This document shows, piece by piece, positions 1 through 7,326 of a DNA stretch of 9,589 nucleotides (position 1 is the stretch's first letter; every line of letters begins with the position of its first letter). The stretch is from Thiobacillus denitrificans. Its GTDB lineage: Bacteria > Pseudomonadota > Gammaproteobacteria > Burkholderiales > Thiobacillaceae. The stretch is taken from NCBI GenBank assembly GCA_002424845.1, contig DILD01000080.1, forward strand, positions 33,836 to 43,424. Direction: 5' to 3'. The position numbers were made by a program, and so were the translations under genes. Below the pieces are notes generated by a model. It was given only the letters and a program-made list of their open reading frames with translations. It searched no databases and was not told where the DNA came from.

Positions 1-561
<561 letters not shown>

Positions 562-565
562 GCCC

Positions 566-594
566 CTGCCCCGCCGAAAGCGGGGCAGTCGTTT
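566..594 (+). terminator. Hairpin after rpoD, probable intrinsic terminator
   Basis: A perfect 9-bp stem CTGCCCCGC / GCGGGGCAG (566-574 with 580-588) with a 5-base loop CGAAA starts 5 bp after the rpoD stop. It is followed by TCGTTT, a weak U-tract only. It ends 8 bp before the tRNA, so it could also act as a processing or pause site on an rpoD-tRNA transcript. Confidence 0.6.
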
Positions 595-596
595 CC

Positions 597-673
<77 letters not shown>

Positions 674-730
674 AATTGTCCAAATCGCCGATAATCACCA
701 GCTCATAAAAACATAAGGGGAGCGCGCCTG

Positions 731-1315
731 ATGGAAGCGGAAGTCAAAAAAACCGGCGAGCGCCGTTTGCAGATTCTGCAAACACTCGCCGCCATGCTGC
801 AGGAACCACAAGCCGAAAAAATCACCACCGCCGCCCTGGCCGCACGTGTTGGCGTATCCGAGGCGGCGCTTTATCGCCATTTCTCAAGCAAGGCACAGAT
901 GTATGAGGGCTTGATCGAGTTCATCGAACAAACCCTGTTCGGCCTGATTGCGCGAATTACCGCCGAGACCCCCTCACCCGTGGCACAGGTCGAGGCCATT
1001 CTCAACGTACTGCTGAATTTTGCGACGAAAAATCCGGGAATGACCCGCGTGCTGATCGGTGATGCGCTGGTGCATGAAAACGAGCGCCTGCAAAAACGCA
1101 TCAATCAGCTGCACGACCGTATTGAGGCCCAGTTAAGGCAATGCCTGCGCCTGGAGGGCGGAGCAGGGGCCGAACTCAGCGCGCCACTGGCCAATCTGTT
1201 GCAGTGCGTGGTAGTGGGGCGCTGGCACCAGTTTGCCAAAAGCGGATTTGCGCGTGCGCCCGGCGGCGACATCAACCTGCTGCTGTCACGCCTGCTCGAC
1301 GTTCACCCAGCCTGA
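731..1315 (+). CDS. slmA: Nucleoid occlusion factor SlmA (TetR family)
   Basis: SlmA binds specific chromosomal sites and, when DNA-bound, antagonises FtsZ assembly so that the division septum does not form over the nucleoid. The protein has 194 residues (E. coli about 198). An N-terminal TetR-type helix-turn-helix at residues 31-50 ([21 protein letters not shown]) is followed by [18 protein letters not shown]. A SlmA-like ligand/FtsZ-binding half follows, including [38 protein letters not shown], which parallels E. coli [38 protein letters not shown]. The ATG has a strong ribosome site AAGGGGAG (715-722) 8 bp upstream. No convincing promoter is visible in the 57 bp after the tRNA, so read-through from upstream is possible. 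The 3' end overlaps the convergent moeB by 13 bp. It does not sit beside dut/dfp as in enterics. A plain TetR regulator is the alternative, but the match extends well past the helix-turn-helix. Confidence 0.92.
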   Translation: [194 protein letters not shown]

Positions 1316-2073
1316 CACGCGGCTTGCCCGCACACCGGGCAAGCCGAATCGCGCGGCACTTTCAATACGCGCGCCTCAGCCTGCAAACCATCCCACAACA
1401 GGAGCCGGCCGATCAAAGGGTCGCCCACCTGGGCCAGGTATTTCAGCGCTTCCATCGCCTGCATCGCCCCGATCACACCAACCAGTGGCGCGAAAACGCC
1501 GGCTTCGGCGCAACGCAATTCGGGCTCATCCGCATGGTCGGGAAACAGGCAGTGGTAACAAGGGCTGTTGGCACGGCGGGAATCGAAGACAGCCAGCTGC
1601 CCCGAGAACCCGATTGCGGCACCCGACACCAACGGCTTGCCCAACTGAACGCAGGCACGGTTAACCGCATGCCGGGTGGCAAAATTATCCGACGCATCGA
1701 CCACCAGATCGACCGCCGCCACCGCCTCAAACAAGGCCGTGTCTGCCAGTGCCCGGTCAATCGACCGTACATCGATCTCAGGGTTGATGGCACGTACGCT
1801 GCGCGCGAGCGAAACAGCCTTGTTCTCGCCGATCGCTGCCGTAACATGACCGATCTGGCGCTGCAGGTTGGTGAGATCGACCACATCGCCATCCGCCAGC
1901 AGCATGCGTCCAACGCCGGCTGCCCCCAGATACAGCGCAACCGGACAACCCAGACCGCCTGCGCCGACAATCAATACTGAAGCATTGGCGATCCGCTCCT
2001 GTCCGGCCACGCCGACTGCGGGCAACAAAATATGCCGGCTATAGCGCAGTAGTTGATCGTCATTCAGCTCCAC
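1303..2073 (-). CDS. moeB: MoeB/ThiF-type sulfur-carrier adenylyltransferase (E1-like)
   Basis: Adenylates the C-terminal Gly-Gly of a small ubiquitin-like sulfur carrier (MoaD for molybdopterin, ThiS for thiamine) in the cytoplasm. Visible features, numbered from the upstream TTG at 2082: RYSRHILLP at the N-terminus, the nucleotide-binding loop VLIVGAGGLGCP (37-47), the acidic ADGDVVDLTNLQRQ (63-76) and DASDNF (129-134). Two CxxC pairs, C175/C178 and C248/C251, should bind zinc. The conserved cysteine C191 lies in RCAEAGVFAPLVGVIGAMQAMEALK. The start is uncertain. I prefer GTG at 2073 (256 aa, MELNDDQLLRYSRHI, like other MoeB N-termini) over TTG at 2082; neither has a good ribosome site. The gene follows the 131-codon gene closely (stop at 2088), so translational coupling is likely. 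MoeB, ThiF and HesA are hard to tell apart by sequence, and no moaD or thiS lies nearby. Confidence 0.9.
   Translation of the reverse strand: MELNDDQLLRYSRHILLPAVGVAGQERIANASVLIVGAGGLGCPVALYLGAAGVGRMLLADGDVVDLTNLQRQIGHVTAAIGENKAVSLARSVRAINPEIDVRSIDRALADTALFEAVAAVDLVVDASDNFATRHAVNRACVQLGKPLVSGAAIGFSGQLAVFDSRRANSPCYHCLFPDHADEPELRCAEAGVFAPLVGVIGAMQAMEALKYLAQVGDPLIGRLLLWDGLQAEARVLKVPRDSACPVCGQAACQAG
1320..1346 (+). terminator. Hairpin after slmA, within the moeB coding end
   Basis: A perfect 11-bp stem CGGCTTGCCCG / CGGGCAAGCCG (1320-1330 with 1336-1346) with loop CACAC begins 5 bp after the slmA stop. On the other strand the same bases code for the second CxxC zinc motif of moeB. No U-tract follows on either strand, so terminator activity is inferred from position and stability only. 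Confidence 0.5.
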
Positions 2074-2087
2074 TGGCGGCAACGCAA

Positions 2088-2483
2088 TTATTTATAGCCG
2101 CGCCATTCTTCCGGCGTTTCGTCCCGATCACCATGCAAATGGCGCTCATAGACCTTCATGAATGCCTGCTGGGATTTGATGTCTGGTTCGTTGGCCGCGA
2201 CATTGCTGCGCTGCACGCTTTCGCAAAAATAGGCCAGGGCGCGCCTGAGCTTGCTCATCAGACTGTTATCGAGGTGGAAACCCTGGCTCATCAGGGCCAT
2301 TTCGAGCCCCTCCAGCGTGTATTCGCAGACATGGTAGCGGACAAGCAGCGTATTGACGCTCGGCCCCTCCACCACCGTCAGCCCGTCAAGACCTTCAAGC
2401 AAAACCCACGCACGCTCCACCTGCCCGGCAGGCAAGGCATGGAAAACAATTTCGCGGCTCTTTTCGAGGTCACATGGTCGCAT
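2088..2483 (-). CDS. Conserved small protein of unknown function, probable ferredoxin-like fold
   Basis: A 131-residue cytoplasmic protein with no signal peptide or membrane segment. I do not recognise a named family. By eye, residues 10-72 could follow a beta-alpha-beta-beta-alpha-beta order: EIVFHALP, QVERAWVLLEGL, LTVVEGPS, NTLLVRYHVCE, TLEGLEMALMSQG, FHLDN. This resembles HMA or ACT-type domains, but without the CxxC metal motif. A long helix (SLMSKLRRALAYFCESVQRSN) and a charged tail ending HGDRDETPEEWRGYK follow. The cysteines (C4, C53, C87) are scattered. The ATG at 2483 has only a weak ribosome site (TGGTGTG). A good -10 hexamer lies about 30 bp upstream, and the gene almost abuts moeB, so the pair is probably co-transcribed. 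That suggests, but does not show, a link to sulfur-carrier or cofactor chemistry. Confidence 0.8.
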   Translation of the reverse strand: MRPCDLEKSREIVFHALPAGQVERAWVLLEGLDGLTVVEGPSVNTLLVRYHVCEYTLEGLEMALMSQGFHLDNSLMSKLRRALAYFCESVQRSNVAANEPDIKSQQAFMKVYERHLHGDRDETPEEWRGYK

Positions 2484-2511
2484 GACACACCAGTCAAACT
2501 AAGTTCGCTTC

Positions 2512-2539
2512 AGTATAGCGCTGCGATCCGGGCTGAACA
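2512..2539 (-). promoter_or_regulatory. Candidate sigma-70 promoter for the small gene-moeB unit
   Basis: On the minus strand a -10 hexamer TATACT (2517-2512, 5 of 6 to consensus) is preceded by only a weak -35 candidate (TGTTCA at 16-bp spacing or TTCAGC at 14-bp). Transcription would start near 2505, about 20 bp before the ATG at 2483. It lies just downstream of the ctpA hairpin, as expected for a separate transcription unit. Confidence 0.4.
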
Positions 2540-2543
2540 TGCG

Positions 2544-2559
2544 GAAGGCGCCAGCCTTC
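2544..2559 (-). terminator. Short hairpin after ctpA
   Basis: On the minus strand GAAGGC-TGGC-GCCTTC forms a perfect 6-bp stem with a 4-base loop, starting 4 bp after the ctpA stop. The following bases are CGCATGTTC, so there is no U-tract. It may attenuate or end the gpmI-envC-ctpA transcript, or simply protect its 3' end. Confidence 0.35.
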
Positions 2560-2563
2560 ATGA

Positions 2564-3970
2564 TCAATCGCTCTTGAGTATCTGCAGCCCCTTGAGCAGA
2601 TTAAGCGCCTGATTTACCTGGAAATCGTTCTTTGACACGATCTCACCCGGTTCCAGCGTGGCGGGTTTCTTGTCCTTGCCCGGCTCGGGAGAGGATGCCT
2701 TGTTACCGTTGTCGACCGGCTTCTTGGCCGGAACTCGCTCCTCGCCCGAGGGATTGGCGAGATGTCTGTCCAGATCGGCCTCGCGAATCCCCAAACCGTT
2801 CTCTTCTTCAGGCATGGCGGGATCCTCCACCACGATATCCGGCTCGATGCCCTTGGCCTGGATGGAACGGCCGTTCGGCGTGTAGTAGCGCGCCGTCGTC
2901 AGTTTGATCGCCGTGCCATTGCCGATGGGCAGGATGGTTTGCACCGAGCCCTTGCCGAAAGTGCGCGTGCCCATGACGACAGCGCGCTTGTGGTCCTGCA
3001 GGGCGCCCGCCACGATTTCAGAAGCGGAAGCGGAACCGCTGTTGACCAGCACCACCATCGGCACCTGTTTGACCGCTTCCGGCAGCGTCTTCAGGTAATC
3101 AGCCTGCATCGGGCGCAAATAATGCTCCCGGCTGGCGGTCAGCCGCATTTTGGCATCCTCGGTGCGTCCTTCGGTATACACCACCAGGCTGTCCGGCTTG
3201 ACGAACGCGGCCGTCACCGCAACCGCGCCGTTAAGCAGGCCGCCCGGATCATTGCGCAGATCCAGAATCAGGCCTCGCAACGGCGTCTTGTTGTCCTTGT
3301 AGAGCTTGCTCAACGCTTCGGCCAGCAATTCACCCGTGCGCTCCTGGAACTGCGTCACGCGCACGTAACCGTAGCCGGGATCGAGCATGGTGGACTTCAC
3401 GCTGCGAATCTTGATAACCGCCCGGGTCAAGGTCAGGATGACGGGCTTGTCGGTTCCCTTGCGCGCGATGGTGAGCTTGATGTTGGTGCCCGGCTTGCCG
3501 CGCATCCGCTTCACCGCATCGTTCAGCGTCATGCCCTTTACCGGCGTATCGTCGAGCTTGACGATCAGGTCGCCTGGCTTGACCCCGGCCTTGAATGCCG
3601 GTGTGTCCTCGATCGGCGAAACCACCTTGACGAAGCCGTCTTCCATACCGACCTCGATGCCCAGACCGCCAAACTCACCCTGGGTGCCGACCTGCAGATC
3701 CTTGAACGCGTCGGCGTCAAGATAACTGGAATGGGGATCGAGCCCGGTCAACATGCCGTTGATCGCCTCGGTGATCAGCGTCTTGTCCTCGACCTCGTCG
3801 ACGTAATCGTTCTTGATGCGCGCGAACACATCGGTAAAGGCCCGCAACTCCTCGACCGGCAATGCTGTCTGGACCTCCTTGTTGGCAATCGCCGACAGAT
3901 TGATCGTCAACGCCGCACCTGCCAGCAAACCGGCCAGTCCAACGAGAACGAATTTTGCCTTTTGTGTCAT
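2564..3970 (-). CDS. ctpA: Carboxy-terminal processing protease (S41 family, PDZ domain)
   Basis: A periplasmic serine protease that cuts proteins from their C-terminal side. In other Gram-negatives such enzymes degrade cell-wall hydrolases. 468 residues. An uncleaved signal anchor or signal peptide lies at about 7-29 (FVLVGLAGLLAGAALTINLSA). The N-terminal S41 motif NGMLTGLDPHSSYL is at 71-84 and a PDZ domain spans about 97-180 (GLGIEVG, VKPGDLIVKLDD). The peptidase core includes LRGLILDLRNDPGG (231-244). The Ser-Lys pair is S315 in NSGSASASE and K340 in TFGKGSVQ, 25 residues apart as in E. coli Prc, with Q344 as likely helper. The tail from about 385 is charged and low in complexity, ending in a short helical stretch. 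The ATG lies 1 bp after the envC stop, and GGGTGAAG inside the envC end serves as its ribosome site, so translation is coupled to envC. Confidence 0.95.
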   Translation of the reverse strand: MTQKAKFVLVGLAGLLAGAALTINLSAIANKEVQTALPVEELRAFTDVFARIKNDYVDEVEDKTLITEAINGMLTGLDPHSSYLDADAFKDLQVGTQGEFGGLGIEVGMEDGFVKVVSPIEDTPAFKAGVKPGDLIVKLDDTPVKGMTLNDAVKRMRGKPGTNIKLTIARKGTDKPVILTLTRAVIKIRSVKSTMLDPGYGYVRVTQFQERTGELLAEALSKLYKDNKTPLRGLILDLRNDPGGLLNGAVAVTAAFVKPDSLVVYTEGRTEDAKMRLTASREHYLRPMQADYLKTLPEAVKQVPMVVLVNSGSASASEIVAGALQDHKRAVVMGTRTFGKGSVQTILPIGNGTAIKLTTARYYTPNGRSIQAKGIEPDIVVEDPAMPEEENGLGIREADLDRHLANPSGEERVPAKKPVDNGNKASSPEPGKDKKPATLEPGEIVSKNDFQVNQALNLLKGLQILKSD

Positions 3971-3971
3971 T

Positions 3972-5195
3972 TCACTTCACCCAAAGAAGGGGATTAACAG
4001 GACGGCTTTGATACCGCATTTCGAAATACAGGCCGGCATCGGGCTGCCCGCCGCTATTGCCCACCATGGCGATCGCGTCACCGGGCTGAACCCGCTCGCC
4101 GACCTGTTTATACAGACTCTCATTATTGCTGTACAGGCTCATATAGCTCTCGCCATGGTCAACAATAATGAGGTTTCCGAAGCCACGCAGCCACTCCGAG
4201 AAAACCACCTGCCCGGCGGCAATCGCCTTGACGGGGGTGCCTTGTGCGGCCCGAATGAACAAGCCCTTCCAGTTCACCCCGCCGCCTTCCCTGGGAGCGC
4301 CGAAACGATTCATCAGTTCCCCGGCAACGGGCAATCGCAGCGCCCCCTTCAAACGGGAAAAGGGCTGGCCGGAACTGAATGCTACCGGCGTTTCGGTGTT
4401 GACCGCGACGGGCTTGCGCGTCTGGCCAGCCGCCGGCTTGCTCCGTGCCTGCTCCGTCGCCCGGGCGCGCGCGGCCTGCTGCGCCATCAGGCGATTCAGG
4501 CGTTCCACCAGCTGCGTCAGATTGCGCTCATCGCGCTTCAGGTTGGAAATTTGACGCTGCTGCTGCTGGATCTGGGCCGACAGCTTGCCCAGCACCGCCT
4601 GACGCGCCCGCCTGTCAGCCTGTAGCTGCTTCTGCTCGGCTTCGTGGGCCGCCTGCAATTTCGCCAGCTCTTCCGATTTATGCGCGGTCTGCTGCTGCAA
4701 TGCGTTCAACTGCGCGAGGTCGGCACGCAAAGCATCAATCAGTTCATGCTGCGCGCGTGACAGGTGCGCAAGGTAACGCAGGTCACGCGCGGTCTGGTTG
4801 GGGTTGCCCCCATTAAGAAACAGCTTCAACGCATCGCCCTGGCCACGCTGATAGGCGCCTTTGAATGCTTCGGCAAGATGGGCCTGCTGTTGCCGGATGC
4901 GTGCGTCGGTCGCGGCGGACTGCTGTTCCAGCGTCTGCAATTCACCCTGCATGCGCTGACGTTCACTGTCCAATCGACGCAACTGGCGCACCGCATTGCT
5001 GATGGCGCGCTCGGACTGGCGCAGTTCGTCGACCGCCCCCTTGCGCGTCGCCTGCGTCTTGCGAAAGTCGCGCTCGAGCGTTTGCAGTCGCTGCTTGAGC
5101 ACAGCAAGTTCGGACTGCTTGCTATCAACCTGGTTGGCCCCGGCGAGCAGCGGCCAACTCAAAACCAGCAGGACAAGAAATGGTCTAACGTTCAC
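3972..5195 (-). CDS. envC: EnvC-like murein hydrolase activator (coiled coil plus degenerate LytM)
   Basis: A periplasmic protein that, by analogy with E. coli EnvC, switches on AmiA/AmiB amidases to split septal peptidoglycan. 407 residues. A signal peptide at 1-20 (PFLVLLVLSWPLLAGA) is followed by long coiled-coil segments at about 25-115 and 140-250, rich in Gln, Arg and Ala. A basic Pro/Ala linker at about 250-280 leads to a LytM/M23 domain at 283-407. The zinc ligands of active M23 enzymes are lost: the HxxxD region reads VNWKGLFIRA, and the usual final HxH reads GLYFEMR. A regulator rather than an enzyme is therefore likely. The start is a GTG. It is the only standard start codon between the gpmI stop, which lies 30 bp upstream in the same frame, and the signal peptide, and it has a poor ribosome site. 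Confidence 0.93.
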   Translation of the reverse strand: MNVRPFLVLLVLSWPLLAGANQVDSKQSELAVLKQRLQTLERDFRKTQATRKGAVDELRQSERAISNAVRQLRRLDSERQRMQGELQTLEQQSAATDARIRQQQAHLAEAFKGAYQRGQGDALKLFLNGGNPNQTARDLRYLAHLSRAQHELIDALRADLAQLNALQQQTAHKSEELAKLQAAHEAEQKQLQADRRARQAVLGKLSAQIQQQQRQISNLKRDERNLTQLVERLNRLMAQQAARARATEQARSKPAAGQTRKPVAVNTETPVAFSSGQPFSRLKGALRLPVAGELMNRFGAPREGGGVNWKGLFIRAAQGTPVKAIAAGQVVFSEWLRGFGNLIIVDHGESYMSLYSNNESLYKQVGERVQPGDAIAMVGNSGGQPDAGLYFEMRYQSRPVNPLLWVK

Positions 5196-5225
5196 CCCGG
5201 CGAGCTTAACCCAGACAGGTCGAAT

Positions 5226-6767
5226 TTACTCAAACTGCACGAGCGATTCGCCGGTCATTTCCGGCGGTTGCGGCAAGCCCATCATTTTCAGCAAGGTCGG
5301 ACTGATATCCTCAAGCGCACCGGTTTCGGCAAGCGCGGCAGAACGCCCGCCGATGTAGATGAGCGGCACCAGGTTCATGGTATGGGCGGTATGCGCCTGC
5401 CCGGTCACGGTATCGCGCATCAATTCGGCATTGCCATGGTCGGCGGTCACCAGCACTTCGCCGCCCCGCTTGATCTGAGCCTCGACCACCCGGCCGAGAC
5501 AGGCATCCACGGTTTCGATCGCCTTGATGGCCGCCTGCAGATCGCCGGTATGCCCCACCATGTCGGGGTTGGCATAGTTGCAGACGATCAGGTCGTACTG
5601 CTTGCTTTCGATTGCCGCAACCAGTTTGTCGGTCACTTCGAAGGCGCTCATTTCGGGCTTCAGATCGTAGGTCGCAACATCCGGAGACGGCACCAGCACC
5701 CGGTCTTCGCCCGGGAACGAAATCTCTTCGCCCCCGTTGAAAAAGAAAGTGACGTGCGGATATTTTTCCGTTTCGGCGATGCGCAACTGGCGCAAGCCAA
5801 GCTGGGCAACGTATTCGCCCAGCCCGTTCTTGATCCGCTCGGGCGGAAACGCCACCGACACCACGAAATCGTCACTGTAGCCGGTCAACGTACAGTACGT
5901 GGCCAGGCGCGGGGTGACCTCGCGTTCGAACTCGCCGAAATCAGGCTCGATGAATGGCCGCGACAACTGGCGCGCACGGTCGGAGCGAAAGTTCAGGAAA
6001 ATCACGGCATCGCCATCTTCCATCGTCACCGGCTTGCCGTCCTGCGGCAGAATCGCCGTCGCCTTGACGAACTCGTCCGTCTCGCCGCGCGCATAGGCGG
6101 CCTCCAGGCCGGCCAGCGGATTCTCGGCCCAGAATTCGGTACGTCCCTGGGTCAAAAGGTCATACGCCGACTTGACCCGCTGCCAGCGGCGATCGCGGTC
6201 CATCGCGTAATAGCGGCCGATCATCGAGGCAATGTGTCCGACACCGGCCTGCCGGATCTTTTCATTCAGGCGCCGCAGATAAATTTCAGCGCTCTTCGGC
6301 GGCGTATCACGGCCGTCAAGGAAGACGTGCAGGCAAACCTTGTGCAGGCCTTCGCGCACCGCCAGATCGAGCAGGGCGTGGAAATGCAACTCATGGCTAT
6401 GCACCCCGCCATCCGACAGCAAACCCAGAACATGCAGCGTCTTGCCGTTGTCACGCGCCAGATGCACCGCATTCAGCAGCGCGGGGTTGGTGTAGAAAGA
6501 ACCGGTCTCGATGGCGCGGTCGATGCGGGTGAATTCCTGATACACCACGCGCCCTGCGCCGATGTTCAGATGCCCCACCTCCGAATTGCCCATTTGCCCC
6601 TTGGGCAGACCCACTTCGGATTCCGACGCATGAATGAGCGTATGCGGGTGCCCCCTCCACAACCGGTCCCAATTCGGTTTGCTGGCTTGGGCGATCGCAT
6701 TGTCGGCGCGTTCCGCGCGGCAACCGAAACCGTCGAGGATGATAAGGAGAGCCGGCGTGGTCTTCAT
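5226..6767 (-). CDS. gpmI: 2,3-bisphosphoglycerate-independent phosphoglycerate mutase
   Basis: Interconverts 3- and 2-phosphoglycerate in glycolysis and gluconeogenesis through a phosphoserine intermediate, using two divalent metal ions (Mn in characterised enzymes). 513 residues, the normal length. The alkaline-phosphatase fold residues are in place: D12 in LDGFG, the phosphorylated S62 in GQMGNSEVGHLNIGAGR, the substrate-binding FLDGRDTPPKSA and NFRSDRARQLSR, the metal-site NYANPDMVGHTGD, D443/H444 in VTADHGNAE, and H462 in AHTAHTMN. The ATG at 6767 is fixed by the conserved N-terminus (MKTTPALLIILDGFG). Just upstream the leader is T-rich (AAATTTTTTC) with no Shine-Dalgarno at a normal distance, so initiation may rely on an unstructured leader. 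It is the first gene of the minus-strand block and diverges from arsR. Confidence 0.97.
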   Translation of the reverse strand: MKTTPALLIILDGFGCRAERADNAIAQASKPNWDRLWRGHPHTLIHASESEVGLPKGQMGNSEVGHLNIGAGRVVYQEFTRIDRAIETGSFYTNPALLNAVHLARDNGKTLHVLGLLSDGGVHSHELHFHALLDLAVREGLHKVCLHVFLDGRDTPPKSAEIYLRRLNEKIRQAGVGHIASMIGRYYAMDRDRRWQRVKSAYDLLTQGRTEFWAENPLAGLEAAYARGETDEFVKATAILPQDGKPVTMEDGDAVIFLNFRSDRARQLSRPFIEPDFGEFEREVTPRLATYCTLTGYSDDFVVSVAFPPERIKNGLGEYVAQLGLRQLRIAETEKYPHVTFFFNGGEEISFPGEDRVLVPSPDVATYDLKPEMSAFEVTDKLVAAIESKQYDLIVCNYANPDMVGHTGDLQAAIKAIETVDACLGRVVEAQIKRGGEVLVTADHGNAELMRDTVTGQAHTAHTMNLVPLIYIGGRSAALAETGALEDISPTLLKMMGLPQPPEMTGESLVQFE

Positions 6768-6936
6768 GAAAAAATTTATATTACCTAGCTTGTTTTTGTG
6801 GGATTATTTTAATATATGCGTGATTGCTTATCTATACGCGCCATCAAAATCTTGCCGGAAAAAGCCCTGTGCGGCTTGTGGAAACAACCTAAGCTCCCCC
6901 GCCGCATGATGCTACAACACGAATTGGACTGAGGTT
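6768..6936. promoter_or_regulatory. AT-rich divergent intergenic region between gpmI and arsR
   Basis: 169 bp between divergent genes. The gpmI-proximal half (6768-6850) is about 29% GC, in sharp contrast with the surrounding coding DNA. On the plus strand a candidate arsR promoter is TTGTTT (6790-6795), 17-bp spacer, TATATG (6813-6818). A small inverted repeat ATTA-TTT-TAAT (6803-6813) overlaps it. On the minus strand TATATT and TAAAAT look like -10 elements for gpmI, but no fitting -35 is seen. A 5-bp hairpin AAGCC/GGCTT lies at 6862-6877. None of these sites is certain. Confidence 0.45.
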
Positions 6937-7269
6937 ATGAACGATATGACAGCCGACTGGGACAAAGTGGATCTTATGGACAAGGACGAGCACATCGAGC
7001 AGGCCTCGCGTGCCATGAAAGCCATGTCCCATCCCCTGCGCCTGAAAATTCTCTGTGTGCTGGGTGACAAGGAAATCAGCGTGCAGGACATCGTCGACCA
7101 TGTCGGCACCTCGCAAAGCAATATCTCGCAACACCTCGCCATCCTGCGCGACAAAGGCGTGTTGCGCACCCGCAAGGATGCCAACCGCGTCTATTACCGC
7201 GTGGGCGACACCCGCACACTTAAATTGCTGGGCATGATGCGCGACGTATTCTGCGGCTTCACCAAGTAA
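6937..7269 (+). CDS. ArsR-family regulator with SqrR/BigR-type cysteine pair
   Basis: A 110-residue winged-helix DNA-binding protein, probably a dimeric repressor. The core runs AMSHPLRLKILCVLGDKEISVQDIVDHV, then the recognition helix TSQSNISQHLAILRDKGVL (59-76) and the wing RTRKDANRVYYRV. The classic metal sites are absent: the alpha-3 ELCVCDL motif is replaced by EISVQDI, and no His-rich alpha-5 site is seen. The only cysteines are C40, in SHPLRLKILC, and C106, near the C-terminus (DVFCGFTK). Known persulfide sensors have C41/C107 (SqrR) and C42/C108 (BigR), the same spacing of 66. A thiol switch responding to reactive sulfur or oxidants is inferred. The start is uncertain. GAGG at 6931-6934 is only 2 bp from the ATG at 6937 but 11 bp from the ATG at 6946, which would give 107 residues. 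The RND genes downstream are the likely targets. Confidence 0.93.
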   Translation: MNDMTADWDKVDLMDKDEHIEQASRAMKAMSHPLRLKILCVLGDKEISVQDIVDHVGTSQSNISQHLAILRDKGVLRTRKDANRVYYRVGDTRTLKLLGMMRDVFCGFTK

Positions 7270-7282
7270 CTCAACCCACCGC

Positions 7283-7305
7283 TGCCTGCCCGGCCCGGGC
7301 AGGCA
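7283..7305 (+). terminator. Hairpin after arsR
   Basis: A perfect 10-bp stem TGCCTGCCCG / CGGGCAGGCA (7283-7292 with 7296-7305) with loop GCC lies 13 bp after the arsR stop. The next bases are CGTCAAATCC, so there is no U-tract. It probably limits read-through into the efflux genes, which have their own promoter. Confidence 0.5.
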
Positions 7306-7326
7306 CGTCAAATCCGGGCTAAAATG

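Noticed and set aside
674..730. TTGTCC (676-681) as a -35 for slmA
   Set aside because: No acceptable -10 lies at 15-19 bp. The nearest AT-rich hexamers are at 10 or 22 bp spacing.
2762..3997. A 411-codon open frame on the plus strand opposite ctpA
   Set aside because: The opposite strand encodes a complete S41 protease with PDZ and catalytic residues. The plus-strand product has the Arg/His-rich look of a shadow frame.
4764..6788. A 674-codon open frame on the plus strand opposite gpmI and envC
   Set aside because: It is antisense to two well-conserved genes with intact catalytic or fold motifs. The predicted protein is rich in His, Arg and Gln and has no recognisable domain. It is a shadow frame of GC-rich coding DNA.
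6862..6877. Hairpin AAGCC/GGCTT followed by T residues on the minus strand, terminator-like
   Set aside because: The stem is only 5 bp with a 6-base loop and five T residues counting the end of the stem. It faces the gpmI direction, where no gene precedes it to terminate. Too weak to call.
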